NCBI RefSeq assembly: GCF_049445795.1 | Contig: NZ_JBMSDT010000002.1 | Coordinates: forward strand, 310,001 to 374,000 | DNA: 64,000 bases | From: Larkinella sp049445795 | Lineage (GTDB): Bacteria; Bacteroidota; Bacteroidia; Cytophagales; Spirosomataceae | Direction of reading: 5' to 3' | The notes under the pieces: model-generated | Databases searched by the model: none | What the model saw: the letters and a program-made list of their open reading frames with translations, nothing else | What the model was told of the DNA's origin: nothing | Shown: positions 49,627 through 58,242 of the stretch, piece by piece | Numbering within the stretch: position 1 is the stretch's first letter | Layout of the letters: each line of letters opens with the position of its first letter | Translations under genes and position numbers: made by a program

Positions 49627-49896
49627 TTACGAATGTGTCTCCAAACCAGCCAGCACCCGCCGGATCGCAGCTTCTTCCGCCCTGATCTCCAACCGCTTGT
49701 GCGGGTTTGTAAAACCGGACACGATTTCGACCGCCGACCTGGAAACACCGAACTGCTTCGCCAGGTAATCTACCAGGTACGCGTTGGCCTTGCCGTCCTG
49801 CGCGGGTGCTTTGATTTTGGCGTTCAACTGCCCGGCGGCATCGAAAAACAGCTTATCCACCTTGCTGCCGGGTTTCACTTTCAGGTGCAGGATCAT
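49627..49896 (-). CDS. DUF167 (YggU-family) protein
   Basis: 89 residues with the complete family pattern: 'LHLKVKPGSKVDKLFFDAAG' then 'KIKAPAQDGKANAYLVDYLA' and 'VEIVSGFTNPHKRLEIRAEE'. The A-P-A-x-x-G-K-A-N motif is diagnostic. It is a conserved small cytosolic protein of unknown function, possibly nucleic-acid related. The single gene lies between the sigma factor and an epimerase-like gene. Confidence 0.92.
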   Translation of the reverse strand: MILHLKVKPGSKVDKLFFDAAGQLNAKIKAPAQDGKANAYLVDYLAKQFGVSRSAVEIVSGFTNPHKRLEIRAEEAAIRRVLAGLETHS

Positions 49897-49947
49897 GCCG
49901 GTTTTCAGTATACGGTTTTCGATGGGTCGTTACCCCGGTAACTGGCG

Positions 49948-50472
49948 TTAAAACCGGTACGGAATTTCGGCGGTATTGCTGGCGATGCGCCAGTGATCCG
50001 GATCTTCGTATTGATAGGCTTTGTCTACAATATTGAGCAAAACAGCGGTTTCCGGGCCAATATTCTGCACGCCGTGCCAGACTTTCGGTGGTACTACAAT
50101 CAACTGCGGGCGCAGCAGACTTCCCCGGAATTCGTTCACCAGACCATACGTGGCCGACTCCTGCCGACCATCATACAACACAATCTTGATCGTGCCTGTC
50201 TGCACAAATAGCCGGTCGGTGGTTACTTCGTGCGAATGCCAGGCCGAAATCCCACCTGGTTGCAGCACAACCTGAAAAATCTGATCGACTTCATCGTCGG
50301 GACCCAGCCACTCCCGACGGTAAATCTCAGTCAGGTAGCCGTTGTTCTTGATGATGTTTTTCACTTCGCGAACCTGAACCCCGTCGATTAGGCGCTGCTG
50401 GTGCTGGTTCCAGTCGGCGGTAATGCTTTGGGCATCTTTTTGGGAATCTTTCAGAAGCCAGTTGTTCATCAT
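49948..50472 (-). CDS. dTDP-4-dehydrorhamnose 3,5-epimerase-like cupin
   Basis: 174-residue RmlC-type jelly roll. 'GYLTEIYRREWLGPDDEVDQ' and 'HSHEVTTDRLFVQTGTIKIV' carry the usual Arg and His positions, and the tail 'DPDHWRIASNTAEIPYRF' mirrors the RmlC ending 'DPD..R......IPY'. It may epimerise a nucleotide sugar or be a non-catalytic sugar binder. It directly follows a glycosyltransferase gene (3-bp gap), pointing to glycan synthesis. No other rml genes are present. Confidence 0.8.
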   Translation of the reverse strand: MMNNWLLKDSQKDAQSITADWNQHQQRLIDGVQVREVKNIIKNNGYLTEIYRREWLGPDDEVDQIFQVVLQPGGISAWHSHEVTTDRLFVQTGTIKIVLYDGRQESATYGLVNEFRGSLLRPQLIVVPPKVWHGVQNIGPETAVLLNIVDKAYQYEDPDHWRIASNTAEIPYRF

Positions 50473-50475
50473 GCA

Positions 50476-51381
50476 TCAGATTTTAGAAAGTCCTCTCATT
50501 TTACGCAATGCATTCAATGCCCCACCCCTGCGCCAATACCGCACCATAAACCGTACCTGTACCGGCAGCAACCCAAGGTTAATTAATTGACGGATGATCA
50601 GATTCTTAACGCCTTGCCGCCACAGGGACCCGACCGGAAACCGCCGGTTCTGCGTCTCGGTAGCCACGGCAACCGCCGTCAGAATCTGTTCACGGAAGGA
50701 TGGATTTGTGCTAATATGGTAATAATACTGCCGGTTTTCGAATTCTTCACGATCCAGGTACACATTTTTGCGAACACCCGAGGGAACGGCCAGCCACGTC
50801 AGGTGATGGGTCGGAACAAGGTGCTTTCCAGCCTTATAGGCCCGGATCAGCCAGTCTTGAGACGGATAAATCCAGAGATGGCGAAACGAACGCCAATAGC
50901 CGACTTCTTCCAGAAGGGATTTCCTGAACAGCCAGCCCGACGCCGGAACAAAATCGACGGGCCGGTAGCGATTATCGGGAAAAACGCCGTAAAGCTGAAA
51001 ACTGGAATCGGGATTGACCACCACGCCCATGCCAATGACCACATCGGTTTTCGGTTGCCGAAGGGCATCCAAACCCCGTTGCAGATGATCCGGGAACCAC
51101 AAATCATCATGGTTCAGCATAGCGACGAATTCGCCCCGGGCCTGTTTCAAGCCTTCGTTGTTAGGGCCTGACTGCTCGCCGATGTTTTCAGGTAACTTAA
51201 TGAACCGAATGCGCGAATCCTGAAAAGCAGCGACGACCTGTTCTGTATCGTCGGTGCAGCCATCGCCCACTATCAGCATTTCCCAGTTCGAAAACGTCTG
51301 ATCCAGCACACTTCGGATGGTATACTGCAGCACGTTACTGCGGTTGTAGGTGGCCGTGATGATGGAAACCAGGGGTGTCAT
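50476..51381 (-). CDS. family 2 glycosyltransferase
   Basis: 301-residue GT-A fold inverting transferase. N-terminal 'SIITATYNRSNVLQYTIRSV', 'WEMLIVGDGCTDDTEQVV' and the metal-binding 'VAMLNHDDLWFPDHL' (H-D-D in place of D-x-D, about 92-97) are standard GT2 landmarks. C-terminal region with 'YPSQDWLIRAYKAGKHLVP' includes the base-like Asp. Probably adds a sugar to a cell-surface glycan, with the RmlC-like gene 3 bp downstream. Acceptor and donor unknown. Confidence 0.9.
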   Translation of the reverse strand: MTPLVSIITATYNRSNVLQYTIRSVLDQTFSNWEMLIVGDGCTDDTEQVVAAFQDSRIRFIKLPENIGEQSGPNNEGLKQARGEFVAMLNHDDLWFPDHLQRGLDALRQPKTDVVIGMGVVVNPDSSFQLYGVFPDNRYRPVDFVPASGWLFRKSLLEEVGYWRSFRHLWIYPSQDWLIRAYKAGKHLVPTHHLTWLAVPSGVRKNVYLDREEFENRQYYYHISTNPSFREQILTAVAVATETQNRRFPVGSLWRQGVKNLIIRQLINLGLLPVQVRFMVRYWRRGGALNALRKMRGLSKI

Positions 51382-51493
51382 ACGACTCGAAGGTAAGCAA
51401 ATAACCTAAACCTGCCCGGTTTTCGGTTTACAGCGACAGAGCAATCAGGTAGGCATCCACTGTGGCAACTTCTTACTGTATACCGAAAACCGG

Positions 51494-51897
51494 TCACACA
51501 TCAATTTTGTACGATAGCGCCACTGCGTCGCCGGTTTTTCCGCGAAAACCCCAATTGTGGGCGGGGCTTTCCAGGATGCAGATTTCGATGTCGTTCATTG
51601 ACAGGCCCGCTTGCTGGTGAATGCGCTCAAACAGCAGGTTGATCAGTTTCTTCTTCGTCTCAACCGTTCGTCCTTCAATCATCAGCAACTCAATAATGAT
51701 GTAGTTCTAATGATGTAGTTCTCGGAGCGGCCTTCGGGCATGAAAAAATCCTCCGGCTCAAGGTACAAAAACCGGTGCGCCCGTTTGTTCACCGGGAATT
51801 GCAAAGCTTCGACCACACAAGCATGAATGGCGTCCGACAATTGCTCCCGGATCGCCCGCAGCGGTTCTTTCAGCCCGTAAATTTTCACCTGGCTCAT
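51494..51897 (-). pseudogene. tautomerase family gene broken by a 14-bp tandem duplication
   Basis: The first half (51682-51897) starts 'MSQVKIYGLKEPLRAIREQL' and the second half (51494-51688) contains 'VETKKKLINLLFERIHQQAG' and 'ILESPAHNWGFRGKTGDAVA'. Together they form a roughly 130-residue tautomerase-like protein. At 51695-51722 the minus strand repeats AGAACTACATCATT. Deleting one copy gives the continuous reading ENYIIIELLMIEGR, while with both copies the frame runs to an early stop (IIRTTSLLSC). The gene is therefore freshly inactivated or switchable by slippage. The pair otherwise looks intact. Confidence 0.85.
51695..51722. repeat. 14-bp tandem duplication AATGATGTAGTTCT x2
   Basis: Two perfect adjacent copies (51695-51708, 51709-51722). 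14 is not a multiple of three, so the duplication shifts the tautomerase frame. Confidence 0.95.
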
Positions 51898-51939
51898 GCG
51901 ACAGACAAAAGCATAAAGACCGTAGACAAGAGAAGCCGT

Positions 51940-53112
51940 TTAATAGACAAATGTACCGGCCTCGCTCTGCACCGTCACCCGCTTGCCCTCGAACGCTTCG
52001 ACGCGCCCGATTACCCGGCCGTCAATCCCGAAGTGAGCCGCGATGTCGATCACGCGCTGGGCGTGGGTTTCGGACAGGTAGATTTCAAGCCGGTGACCCA
52101 TGTTGAATACCTTGTACATTTCTTGCCAGTCGGTGCCGCTTTCCTGTTGAATCAGCGCAAACAATGGTGGAATTGGAAAGAGGTTATCTTTCACAACGTG
52201 CAGGTTATCAATAAAATGCAGCACTTTCGTTTGTGCCCCTCCGCTGCAATGCACCAGGCCGTGAATCTGGCTCCGTAACGCATCAAGCAGCACTTTCGCC
52301 ACGGGTGCGTAGGTTCGGGTAGGCGACAGAATCAACTGCCCGACGTTCAAACCGGTCTTATCGACCGGGTCCGTCAGCCGTTTGGAGCCGCTGTACACCA
52401 GGCTGCGGTCCACGGCGGGGTCGAAGCTTTCGGCGTATTTGTCGGCCAGGTAATGCCCCAGCACATCGTGCCGGGCGGAGGTCAGGCCATTGCTGCCCAT
52501 GCCGCCGTTGTAGGTCTTCTCGTAGGTCGCCTGGCCGAACGATGCCAGTCCGACAATCACATCCCCGGCCTGAATCCGATCGTTGCTAATCACCTCGTCC
52601 CGGCGCATCCGGGCCACCACCGTGCTATCGACAATCACCGTCCGGACCAGGTCGCCCACGTCGGCGGTTTCACCCCCGGTGCTGGCAATGTCGATGCCGT
52701 GTTCCCGCAGCATCGCCAACACTTCCTCGGTCCCGTCGATGATTTCGGCAATGACCTCGCCGGGAATCAGGTTCTTGTTGCGACCAATGGTCGACGACAG
52801 CAGCATCGGCCCCACCGAACCGACGCAAATCAAATCGTCGGTATTCATCACAATGGCGTCCTGCGCAATGCCCCGCCAGACCGACAGGTCGCCGGTTTCT
52901 TTCCAATACAGGTACGCCAGCGACGATTTGGTTCCGGCCCCGTCGGCGTGCATGATGGTGCAGTAGTCCGGGTCACCGGCCAGCGCGTCCGGCACAATTT
53001 TACAAAACGCCTTGGGAAACAGCCCTTTGTCCAGGTTGGCAATGGCCTTGTGTACGTCTTCTTTCGAAGCCGAAACGCCCCGTTGGGCATAGCGGTCAGT
53101 TGGTTGATTCAT
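51940..53112 (-). CDS. purM: phosphoribosylformylglycinamidine cyclo-ligase (AIR synthetase)
   Basis: Cytosolic fifth step of purine synthesis (FGAM plus ATP to AIR); 390 residues from the ATG at 53112 (MNQPTDRYAQRGVSAS). The longer frame upstream runs through the next gene and is spurious. 'MHADGAGTKSSLAYLYWKET' and 'IAQDAIVMNTDDLICVGSVG' are the ATP/Mg-binding core, 'IASTGGETADVGDLVRT' the glycine-rich loop, and 'SPTRTYAPVAKVLLDAL' the C-terminal domain start. This is the longer Bacteroidota variant of PurM. It lies 47 bp from the kelch gene on the same strand. Confidence 0.92.
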   Translation of the reverse strand: MNQPTDRYAQRGVSASKEDVHKAIANLDKGLFPKAFCKIVPDALAGDPDYCTIMHADGAGTKSSLAYLYWKETGDLSVWRGIAQDAIVMNTDDLICVGSVGPMLLSSTIGRNKNLIPGEVIAEIIDGTEEVLAMLREHGIDIASTGGETADVGDLVRTVIVDSTVVARMRRDEVISNDRIQAGDVIVGLASFGQATYEKTYNGGMGSNGLTSARHDVLGHYLADKYAESFDPAVDRSLVYSGSKRLTDPVDKTGLNVGQLILSPTRTYAPVAKVLLDALRSQIHGLVHCSGGAQTKVLHFIDNLHVVKDNLFPIPPLFALIQQESGTDWQEMYKVFNMGHRLEIYLSETHAQRVIDIAAHFGIDGRVIGRVEAFEGKRVTVQSEAGTFVY

Positions 53113-53159
53113 TCGTATTAATCCTTGACGGTGCCGGTTTTCCAGTCCGTCGAGTGCCA

Positions 53160-54128
53160 TTATTTCAAAACTTCGACGGTATTCAATTCCGGTCCTCCGC
53201 CGTGGTTGGCCGATCCGGCCAGAATATAAATATTGTTCTTGTATACCGCAGCCTGTGTCCCGTGCCGCCCTTCCTTCAATTTGGGGCCGGAAGTCCAGCG
53301 GTTGGTTTTCGGATCGAGAATTTCGGTTTCGCTGTGCGACTTTAACTGCTCGCTTTCCCCACCGATCACCCACACTTTGTTATCCTTCGTCACCGCCGTA
53401 CTGCCCGCCCGCAGGGTTGGGAAGTTGCTTTCCGGCGGCAGGGTTTCCCACTTCCCGGTTTTGAAATCGTACACATCGACTTCCGGCAAGGTCGTATCGA
53501 TGACGTGCCCGGTTTTGGCCGACGACCGGCGACCGCCCGCCAGGTAAAGCTTGTCGCCGACGACCGCAGCCGCAATATGGTCGCGCGAGCGGGGCGCATC
53601 GGCCAGTTGCTTCCAGGTGTTGGTTTTCGGATCGTACTCATCCAGGCGCGATACGTGCCCGTCGTAGTGGCCGTCGATGATGCCACAAACCATGTAAATT
53701 TTGTCTTTATAGACGACAACCCCCGCCGAACCCCGGAGTTGATCTTTCGGAATTTCGGGGCCTTTCCGCCAGTTGCCGGTTTTGGGACTGTAAATATAAA
53801 TGTTCGGAATCGGCGTTTCGTGCGGATACTTGCCTTCAAAAGCGCCCATCACGTAGATTTCACCCTTGTAATTGATCGCCTGAAAATGATTCATTTCGAC
53901 TGGTGGCGTCGGCAGTTTTTTCCAGAGCAAGGTCTTCAGGTTCAGCGCTTCGAGCGGTTTCATGCCACGGCCGCCGATGGCGTACAGGCTGTCGCCGACC
54001 AGCGCAGCCGCGTTTTCGTGGCGTTTTTCGCACTCATTTTTCGTCACAACCGGCTCCCAGGCCTGGGCCATTGCCCACGATTGACAGCAAAGACTTAGTA
54101 CGGAAAAGGTCAATAATTTCCTGTTCAT
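53160..54128 (-). CDS. secreted kelch-repeat protein
   Basis: 322 residues with signal peptide (MNRKLLTFSVLSLCCQSWAMA). Six kelch blades are visible through repeated 'GDSLYAIGGRG', 'GEIYVMGAFEG', 'DKIYMVCGIIDG', 'DKLYLAGGRRS', 'NKVWVIGGESE', 'NNIYILAGSAN', each followed by a W-containing strand about 20 residues later. A beta-propeller exported to periplasm or surface. Enzymatic roles (sialic-acid mutarotase-like) and pure binding are both possible. No catalytic site is evident. Confidence 0.87.
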   Translation of the reverse strand: MNRKLLTFSVLSLCCQSWAMAQAWEPVVTKNECEKRHENAAALVGDSLYAIGGRGMKPLEALNLKTLLWKKLPTPPVEMNHFQAINYKGEIYVMGAFEGKYPHETPIPNIYIYSPKTGNWRKGPEIPKDQLRGSAGVVVYKDKIYMVCGIIDGHYDGHVSRLDEYDPKTNTWKQLADAPRSRDHIAAAVVGDKLYLAGGRRSSAKTGHVIDTTLPEVDVYDFKTGKWETLPPESNFPTLRAGSTAVTKDNKVWVIGGESEQLKSHSETEILDPKTNRWTSGPKLKEGRHGTQAAVYKNNIYILAGSANHGGGPELNTVEVLK

Positions 54129-54235
54129 AACAATTGGTTTTACATGCCGAAGCGCTGTTGAATCATTTTAGCATAATTCCAGGTCAAATGTACGGCATCG
54201 GGCGTTATAGACAAGAAACCATCCGATTTTTGCCG

Positions 54236-55087
54236 ATGCTCAACGCCAAAATCTATCTGATTTTTTGTCTGTTAGTCCCTTTTTACAGCCTTGCCCAAAC
54301 GGTTCCACCTGATACGGCAAAAATCGTTGTTACCGCTGACAGCAGTGCCAAAACCGATTCAATTGCCCGCTTAAAAAAAGAAGAAGCCGCCAAAGCGGCA
54401 CCGGTCGCATCGAGCGATCCCTCCGGTTTTCATTACAAAATCACCGCCGATGGTACCGTAACGGCCGGAAACGTCAATCGGGCCCTAATTCAGGTCGGCG
54501 GTTCGTTCGACTGGGCCGTAAGTCGGCTATTTCGCTTTGCCAGCAGCCCAACCTTTGCCTACGGCCAGCAGAACGGCCAGCTCAATGAACGGGAATTCCT
54601 GGCCGATTTTCGCGCAACGCTCTTTCACGAACGGCGGTTTTATTACCTGGGCTTCGGAGCTACCGAGGTCAGCAACCTCCGCAAAATCCGGAATCGGCTC
54701 ACCGGTGGCGCGGGGGTTGGCTACAAACTCGTCAGCCGAAAAAATGCCTATCTGTCGGTTACCAATGTGCTGCTGTATGAATACACGGATTTTATTACCA
54801 ATACGGCCGAAGTCCCGGATGTCAATGTCCTGCGGAATTCGACCCGCTTGCTGGGCGAATTCCAGTGGGACGACGGACGGTATTCGATTAATCAAACGGT
54901 TTTTTTGCAACCAGCTCTGAACCAGCCGAACTTTCGCTGGAACGGCAGTCTATCGTTTCAGATGCGGCTGACGGCCCTTGTTAGTATACGGACAATGGTG
55001 CAAAATTCCTATGAAAGCGTCGTGGCCGTGGGCCGCAAGAACAACGATTTTCGGTGGACAACGGGGCTGGTGCTGGAAGTGAAATAA
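54236..55087 (+). CDS. DUF481-type outer membrane beta-barrel protein
   Basis: 283 residues from the ATG at 54236 (MLNAKIYLIFCLLVPFYSLA, signal peptide). The ATG at 54134 would bury the signal. After a charged linker ('SIARLKKEEAAKAAPVASSD') the protein is a run of amphipathic strands as in DUF481/YdiY: 'GNVNRALIQVGGSFDWAVSR', 'FYYLGFGATEVSNLRKIRNR' and a final strand ending in VLEVK. Probably an integral outer-membrane barrel of unknown role. Divergent from the kelch gene. Confidence 0.78.
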   Translation: MLNAKIYLIFCLLVPFYSLAQTVPPDTAKIVVTADSSAKTDSIARLKKEEAAKAAPVASSDPSGFHYKITADGTVTAGNVNRALIQVGGSFDWAVSRLFRFASSPTFAYGQQNGQLNEREFLADFRATLFHERRFYYLGFGATEVSNLRKIRNRLTGGAGVGYKLVSRKNAYLSVTNVLLYEYTDFITNTAEVPDVNVLRNSTRLLGEFQWDDGRYSINQTVFLQPALNQPNFRWNGSLSFQMRLTALVSIRTMVQNSYESVVAVGRKNNDFRWTTGLVLEVK

Positions 55088-55138
55088 AATGGCATTTGCT
55101 TGGTATACCCGCAAAAACCGGTTATTTTTTCAACTTTT

Positions 55139-55711
55139 ATGAACTCATCCACACTATACGCGGGGTTGAAAACAAGTCAGCTTATGGAAACAAATCACGC
55201 CTATACGGACTATCTACAACAAAATTCGGTGGCTACCCGGCCTTTTCCGGTGGCTTCGCTGGAAATCTTTCTGCTTGACCGGGCACAGGAGCGGCACCAC
55301 CGGCGCGAAGTCGAGCGGCTTCAGCAACTGGCTGAGGCTCATAATTGGCGGCTAACCCGCGACTATGAAAAAGCGCTGTATGAGGGCTATACACTCATCG
55401 TTTCGAACATGGCGCAGTCGATCCTTTGGGCAAGCCACGGTTTTCTGGCGATGACCGGCTATAAGCCAGCCGAAGTCGTCGGTCGGACGCCCCGGTTTCT
55501 GCAAGGCCCCGGTACCGACCGGATCAAGCTTCGGCAACTGGCCGAGGACCTCATGCGCGCCCGCTTCGAAAAGCGCCCCCAGCCGATCCGGCAGCAACTG
55601 ATCAACTACCGGAAAGGCGGCACCCCGTATTTCTGTGAAATCGAAATCGATCCTATCCAAAACCGCCAGGGTGAACTGACGCACTTTATTGCCGTAGAAC
55701 GGGAAGTTTAA
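55139..55711 (+). CDS. PAS (LOV-like) domain protein without output domain
   Basis: 190 residues from 55139. ATGs at 55100 and 55184 are alternatives, and the last would still keep the whole domain. An N-terminal coiled coil ('ERHHRREVERLQQLAEAHNW') is followed by one PAS domain (about 105-188) with 'ASHGFLAMTGYKPAEVVGRT' and PRFLQGPGTD, then 'YRKGGTPYFCEIEIDPIQNR'. This is the LOV consensus GRNCRFLQGP with TP in place of NC, so the flavin-adduct cysteine is missing and classical LOV photochemistry is not expected. It could still bind flavin. There is no kinase or DNA-binding part. Confidence 0.82.
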   Translation: MNSSTLYAGLKTSQLMETNHAYTDYLQQNSVATRPFPVASLEIFLLDRAQERHHRREVERLQQLAEAHNWRLTRDYEKALYEGYTLIVSNMAQSILWASHGFLAMTGYKPAEVVGRTPRFLQGPGTDRIKLRQLAEDLMRARFEKRPQPIRQQLINYRKGGTPYFCEIEIDPIQNRQGELTHFIAVEREV

Positions 55712-55797
55712 CGTACCCACGGACTTTAGTCCGTGTGAGCTTCCTAACCAATGGGATTGGGCAGGGTCAAAAACACGGACTAAAGTCCGTGGGTACG
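55712..55797. repeat. complete composite double-hairpin repeat
   Basis: CGTACCCACGGACTTTAGTC... (55712-55735) and its exact inverted copy (55774-55797) surround 38 bp. Each half is itself a hairpin (CACGGAC-TTTA-GTCCGTG). It fills the gap between the TAA of the PAS gene and the stop of the LytTR gene with one spare base. This is the intact form of the element that the Mu-like transposon interrupted. Confidence 0.9.
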
Positions 55798-55798
55798 G

Positions 55799-56539
55799 TT
55801 AGATTTTCTCCAGCAGATTCAGAAACTCCTGCTTTTTGTTCCGCGAAACCGGAATGTTTTTGTTGTTTTCCATGATCACCTCGCCCCCATCGCCCCGGAT
55901 GTAGCGCTGCACGTAGCGCAGGTTGATTAGATAACCGTGGTGAACCCGGCAGAAGCCTTTGGTTTCCAGGACGTCTTCCACTTCTTTCAGCGTTTTCGAA
56001 ATCAGCACGATCTTGCCGTTCGTCAGGAAAAACCGGGTATACCCGCCGTCCGATTCACAGTAATAAATCTCTTCGCTATTGATGATTTGCAGCCCTTCCA
56101 TCGTCGGCAGGGCAATCCGGTCACCGGTTTTCTGGCGGTGTAGGTACTCGATAAAACCTTCTACTTTGGGCGTCGCCCGGGTCAGCCGTTCCTGCTCCGC
56201 TTTTTGCACCGCCTGCACCAGCTCGTCTTTATCGATCGGTTTCAGGATGTAGTCCAGCGCGTTGTGCCGAATGGCCTTAATGGCGTATTCGTTGTAGGCC
56301 GTCGTGAAGATCACATCGAAGCGCGTAAAACGGCAGGCTTCGAGCATGTCGAAACCGCTCATGCCGGGCATTTCGATGTCCAGAAAAACCAGGTCGGGCT
56401 GGTGCATTTCGATGGCCCGGTAGCCCTCTGTTCCGTCGGAGCAGGACGCCAGCAGTTGCACCTGGGGGCAATACCGCTGCAAAAGCAGACCCAGCACGTC
56501 GCGGCAGTGTTTTTCGTCATCGACAAGAATGGCAGTCAT
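55799..56539 (-). CDS. LytTR-family response regulator
   Basis: 246 residues. Receiver domain with DDE at 6-8, phosphoacceptor Asp in LVFLDIEMPGMS (about 55) and Lys in ILKPID (about 104). LytTR domain (about 145-242) with 'EEIYYCESDGGYTRFFLTNG' and 'FCRVHHGYLINLRYVQRYIR'. It starts 2 bp after the stop of the GAF histidine kinase gene, so they form a coupled pair. Its own end abuts a composite palindromic repeat, a likely terminator. Confidence 0.93.
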   Translation of the reverse strand: MTAILVDDEKHCRDVLGLLLQRYCPQVQLLASCSDGTEGYRAIEMHQPDLVFLDIEMPGMSGFDMLEACRFTRFDVIFTTAYNEYAIKAIRHNALDYILKPIDKDELVQAVQKAEQERLTRATPKVEGFIEYLHRQKTGDRIALPTMEGLQIINSEEIYYCESDGGYTRFFLTNGKIVLISKTLKEVEDVLETKGFCRVHHGYLINLRYVQRYIRGDGGEVIMENNKNIPVSRNKKQEFLNLLEKI

Positions 56540-56541
56540 GG

Positions 56542-57777
56542 TTATTTGAGTTTCATGGTAAATGTAACACAGGTTCCGGCCGGCACACCCGCCGAATCGA
56601 CCAGGTCGGCCACATCGATCCGGGCATCCACCCCATATATTTTGTTCACTATCTGCAACCGCTCTTCGGCAATCCGGCTCCCGTGCGACTTATGAGCCGT
56701 CAGGCTATTGGCCTGTGCCCGTTTCGAAGCTTCCCGCCCCACCCCGTTGTCGGCGATGGAAATGACCAGAAAACCGGCTACCTGCTGGCAGTCGATCTGC
56801 AAATGCGGTTTTTCGGCTTTTTGAGGCAACAATCCGTGCCAGATCGCATTCTCAACGTAGGGGTGAATCAGCAAGGGCGGCACCTGCACAGTATCCTGGC
56901 TCAGCGTCCGGCCCACCGTCAGTGTAAAGTCGAACGAGTTATCGCTCCGCAGCCGTTCGAGTTCCACGTAGGTTTCAATCGCTTTCAGTTCGTGTCGCAA
57001 TGGTACCCACTCGGTCTGGGTGTTGACGATAATCTGCCGCATCAGCCGCGAAAACTTGTTCAGGTAAAGCGAAGCTTCATCGACATCGTTCTGCAGCACA
57101 AATTTGTTGATCGCGTTCAGGCTGTTGAACACAAAGTGCGGATTCATCTGCATCCGCAGGGCCATGAGCTTGGCTTCGGCGATCCGCTTGTTGTTTTCCA
57201 GCAATTGCCGCTCAGTTTGCCGGTACGCCTGTTCGATCTGTACGCGCCGGATTTTCTGGGCACAGAGCCGGGCGATGCTCGTCAGGATGTGCAGGTGGCG
57301 GGGTTTAAAAAAATTCTTTTCAGGATGTTCCGCATCAATAATCCCAACCACCTCGCCTTCCAGCACAATCGGAACCGTAATTTCGGAATACCGCATGTCG
57401 TCGTCCCGGATATACCGCGCGTCCTGCGAAGTGTCGGCGATCAATTCGGGCTGGCCCGTCTGCGCCACCGAACCCACAATGCCTTTTCCAACGGGAATTT
57501 CAATTGGTTGAAAGATTTCGTACGAACGCGGATTCTTAGGGCCGTGCGCAGCTTTCTGAATCAACACATTCCGGCTTTCATCGAGCATATAAACCACGCA
57601 ATCGACAAAGTTGAGTCGGGCGATGCAATTTTTGGCAACGTCCCACAAAACCTCCTCGACGGTCGTTTGATCAATGAGCGAAATCGCAAAAAAGTTGATA
57701 GCCCGTTCGGTTTCAAGCTCTTCTTCTAACGCCTTTCTGTCCTGATCATGCTGCGTATGTTTCCCATTTTTCGACAC
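56542..57777 (-). CDS. GAF-domain LytS-like histidine kinase
   Basis: 411 residues, no membrane segment, so a cytosolic sensor. GAF domain (about 30-180) with 'LDESRNVLIQKAAHGPKNPR' and 'PVGKGIVGSVAQTGQPELIA'. A coiled-coil linker leads to the phosphoacceptor block 'MNPHFVFNSLNAINKFVLQN' (about 216-235) and an ATPase domain with HPYVENAIWHGLL and ADNGVGREAS. The GAF domain should bind a small ligand; none can be named. Partner of the adjacent LytTR regulator. Confidence 0.92.
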   Translation of the reverse strand: MSKNGKHTQHDQDRKALEEELETERAINFFAISLIDQTTVEEVLWDVAKNCIARLNFVDCVVYMLDESRNVLIQKAAHGPKNPRSYEIFQPIEIPVGKGIVGSVAQTGQPELIADTSQDARYIRDDDMRYSEITVPIVLEGEVVGIIDAEHPEKNFFKPRHLHILTSIARLCAQKIRRVQIEQAYRQTERQLLENNKRIAEAKLMALRMQMNPHFVFNSLNAINKFVLQNDVDEASLYLNKFSRLMRQIIVNTQTEWVPLRHELKAIETYVELERLRSDNSFDFTLTVGRTLSQDTVQVPPLLIHPYVENAIWHGLLPQKAEKPHLQIDCQQVAGFLVISIADNGVGREASKRAQANSLTAHKSHGSRIAEERLQIVNKIYGVDARIDVADLVDSAGVPAGTCVTFTMKLK

Positions 57778-58242
57778 GTTTTATTGATTTGGAACCGCAC
57801 AGAGCGGTTTTTGGATTAGCTCTCCTAAAGTAACGGTAATCGGGTACTTTTGAAAGAGTCACTAAATATCCGGTCGTTTTTTGGCAATAACTGGTAGAAA
57901 TACGTGGTTACTTCCCACCTGCTCCGAAAAAAAATCCCCGCTTAGGCGGGGATTTTTAACCATTACCGAATACACATTACTTATCCCTATTTACACATTA
58001 AAGACAACTGTATCTTCCCGAACAGGTACGACCAATTCATGTGCTGACGTTTCTATAAACCCGGTTATGAGGCATTTACAAGAACAGCACAAAAGTAGCT
58101 TGGTTACCGCTGCCCGCACAGCCCGAATCAACATTGAGTCGCTTTTAATTGATAAATACCGGTTGCAACTCATAAGTAACCAATTTGAGTTAAATTAAAC
58201 CTTATATATGAACTCCTTGTCTAACTAGAAACATCCCAACTT
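57778..58242. other. 465-bp intergenic region, possible small RNA
   Basis: Between the divergent kinase and DUF1800 genes. It contains a -7-like box TACTTTTG (57845-57852, plus strand) and an intrinsic terminator at 57931-57956, with no ORF between them, so a transcript of about 100 nt is conceivable. A 43-codon frame (58067-58198, MRHLQEQHKS) is the only other candidate and has weak support. Confidence 0.35.
57931..57956 (+). terminator. orphan intrinsic terminator
   Basis: AAAATCCCCGC-TTAG-GCGGGGATTTT with A- and T-rich flanks. It follows no annotated plus-strand gene. Confidence 0.75.

Noticed and set aside
58067..58198. Small plus-strand gene of 43 codons
   Set aside because: Possible but without recognisable promoter, family or operon context; described in the intergenic entry only.
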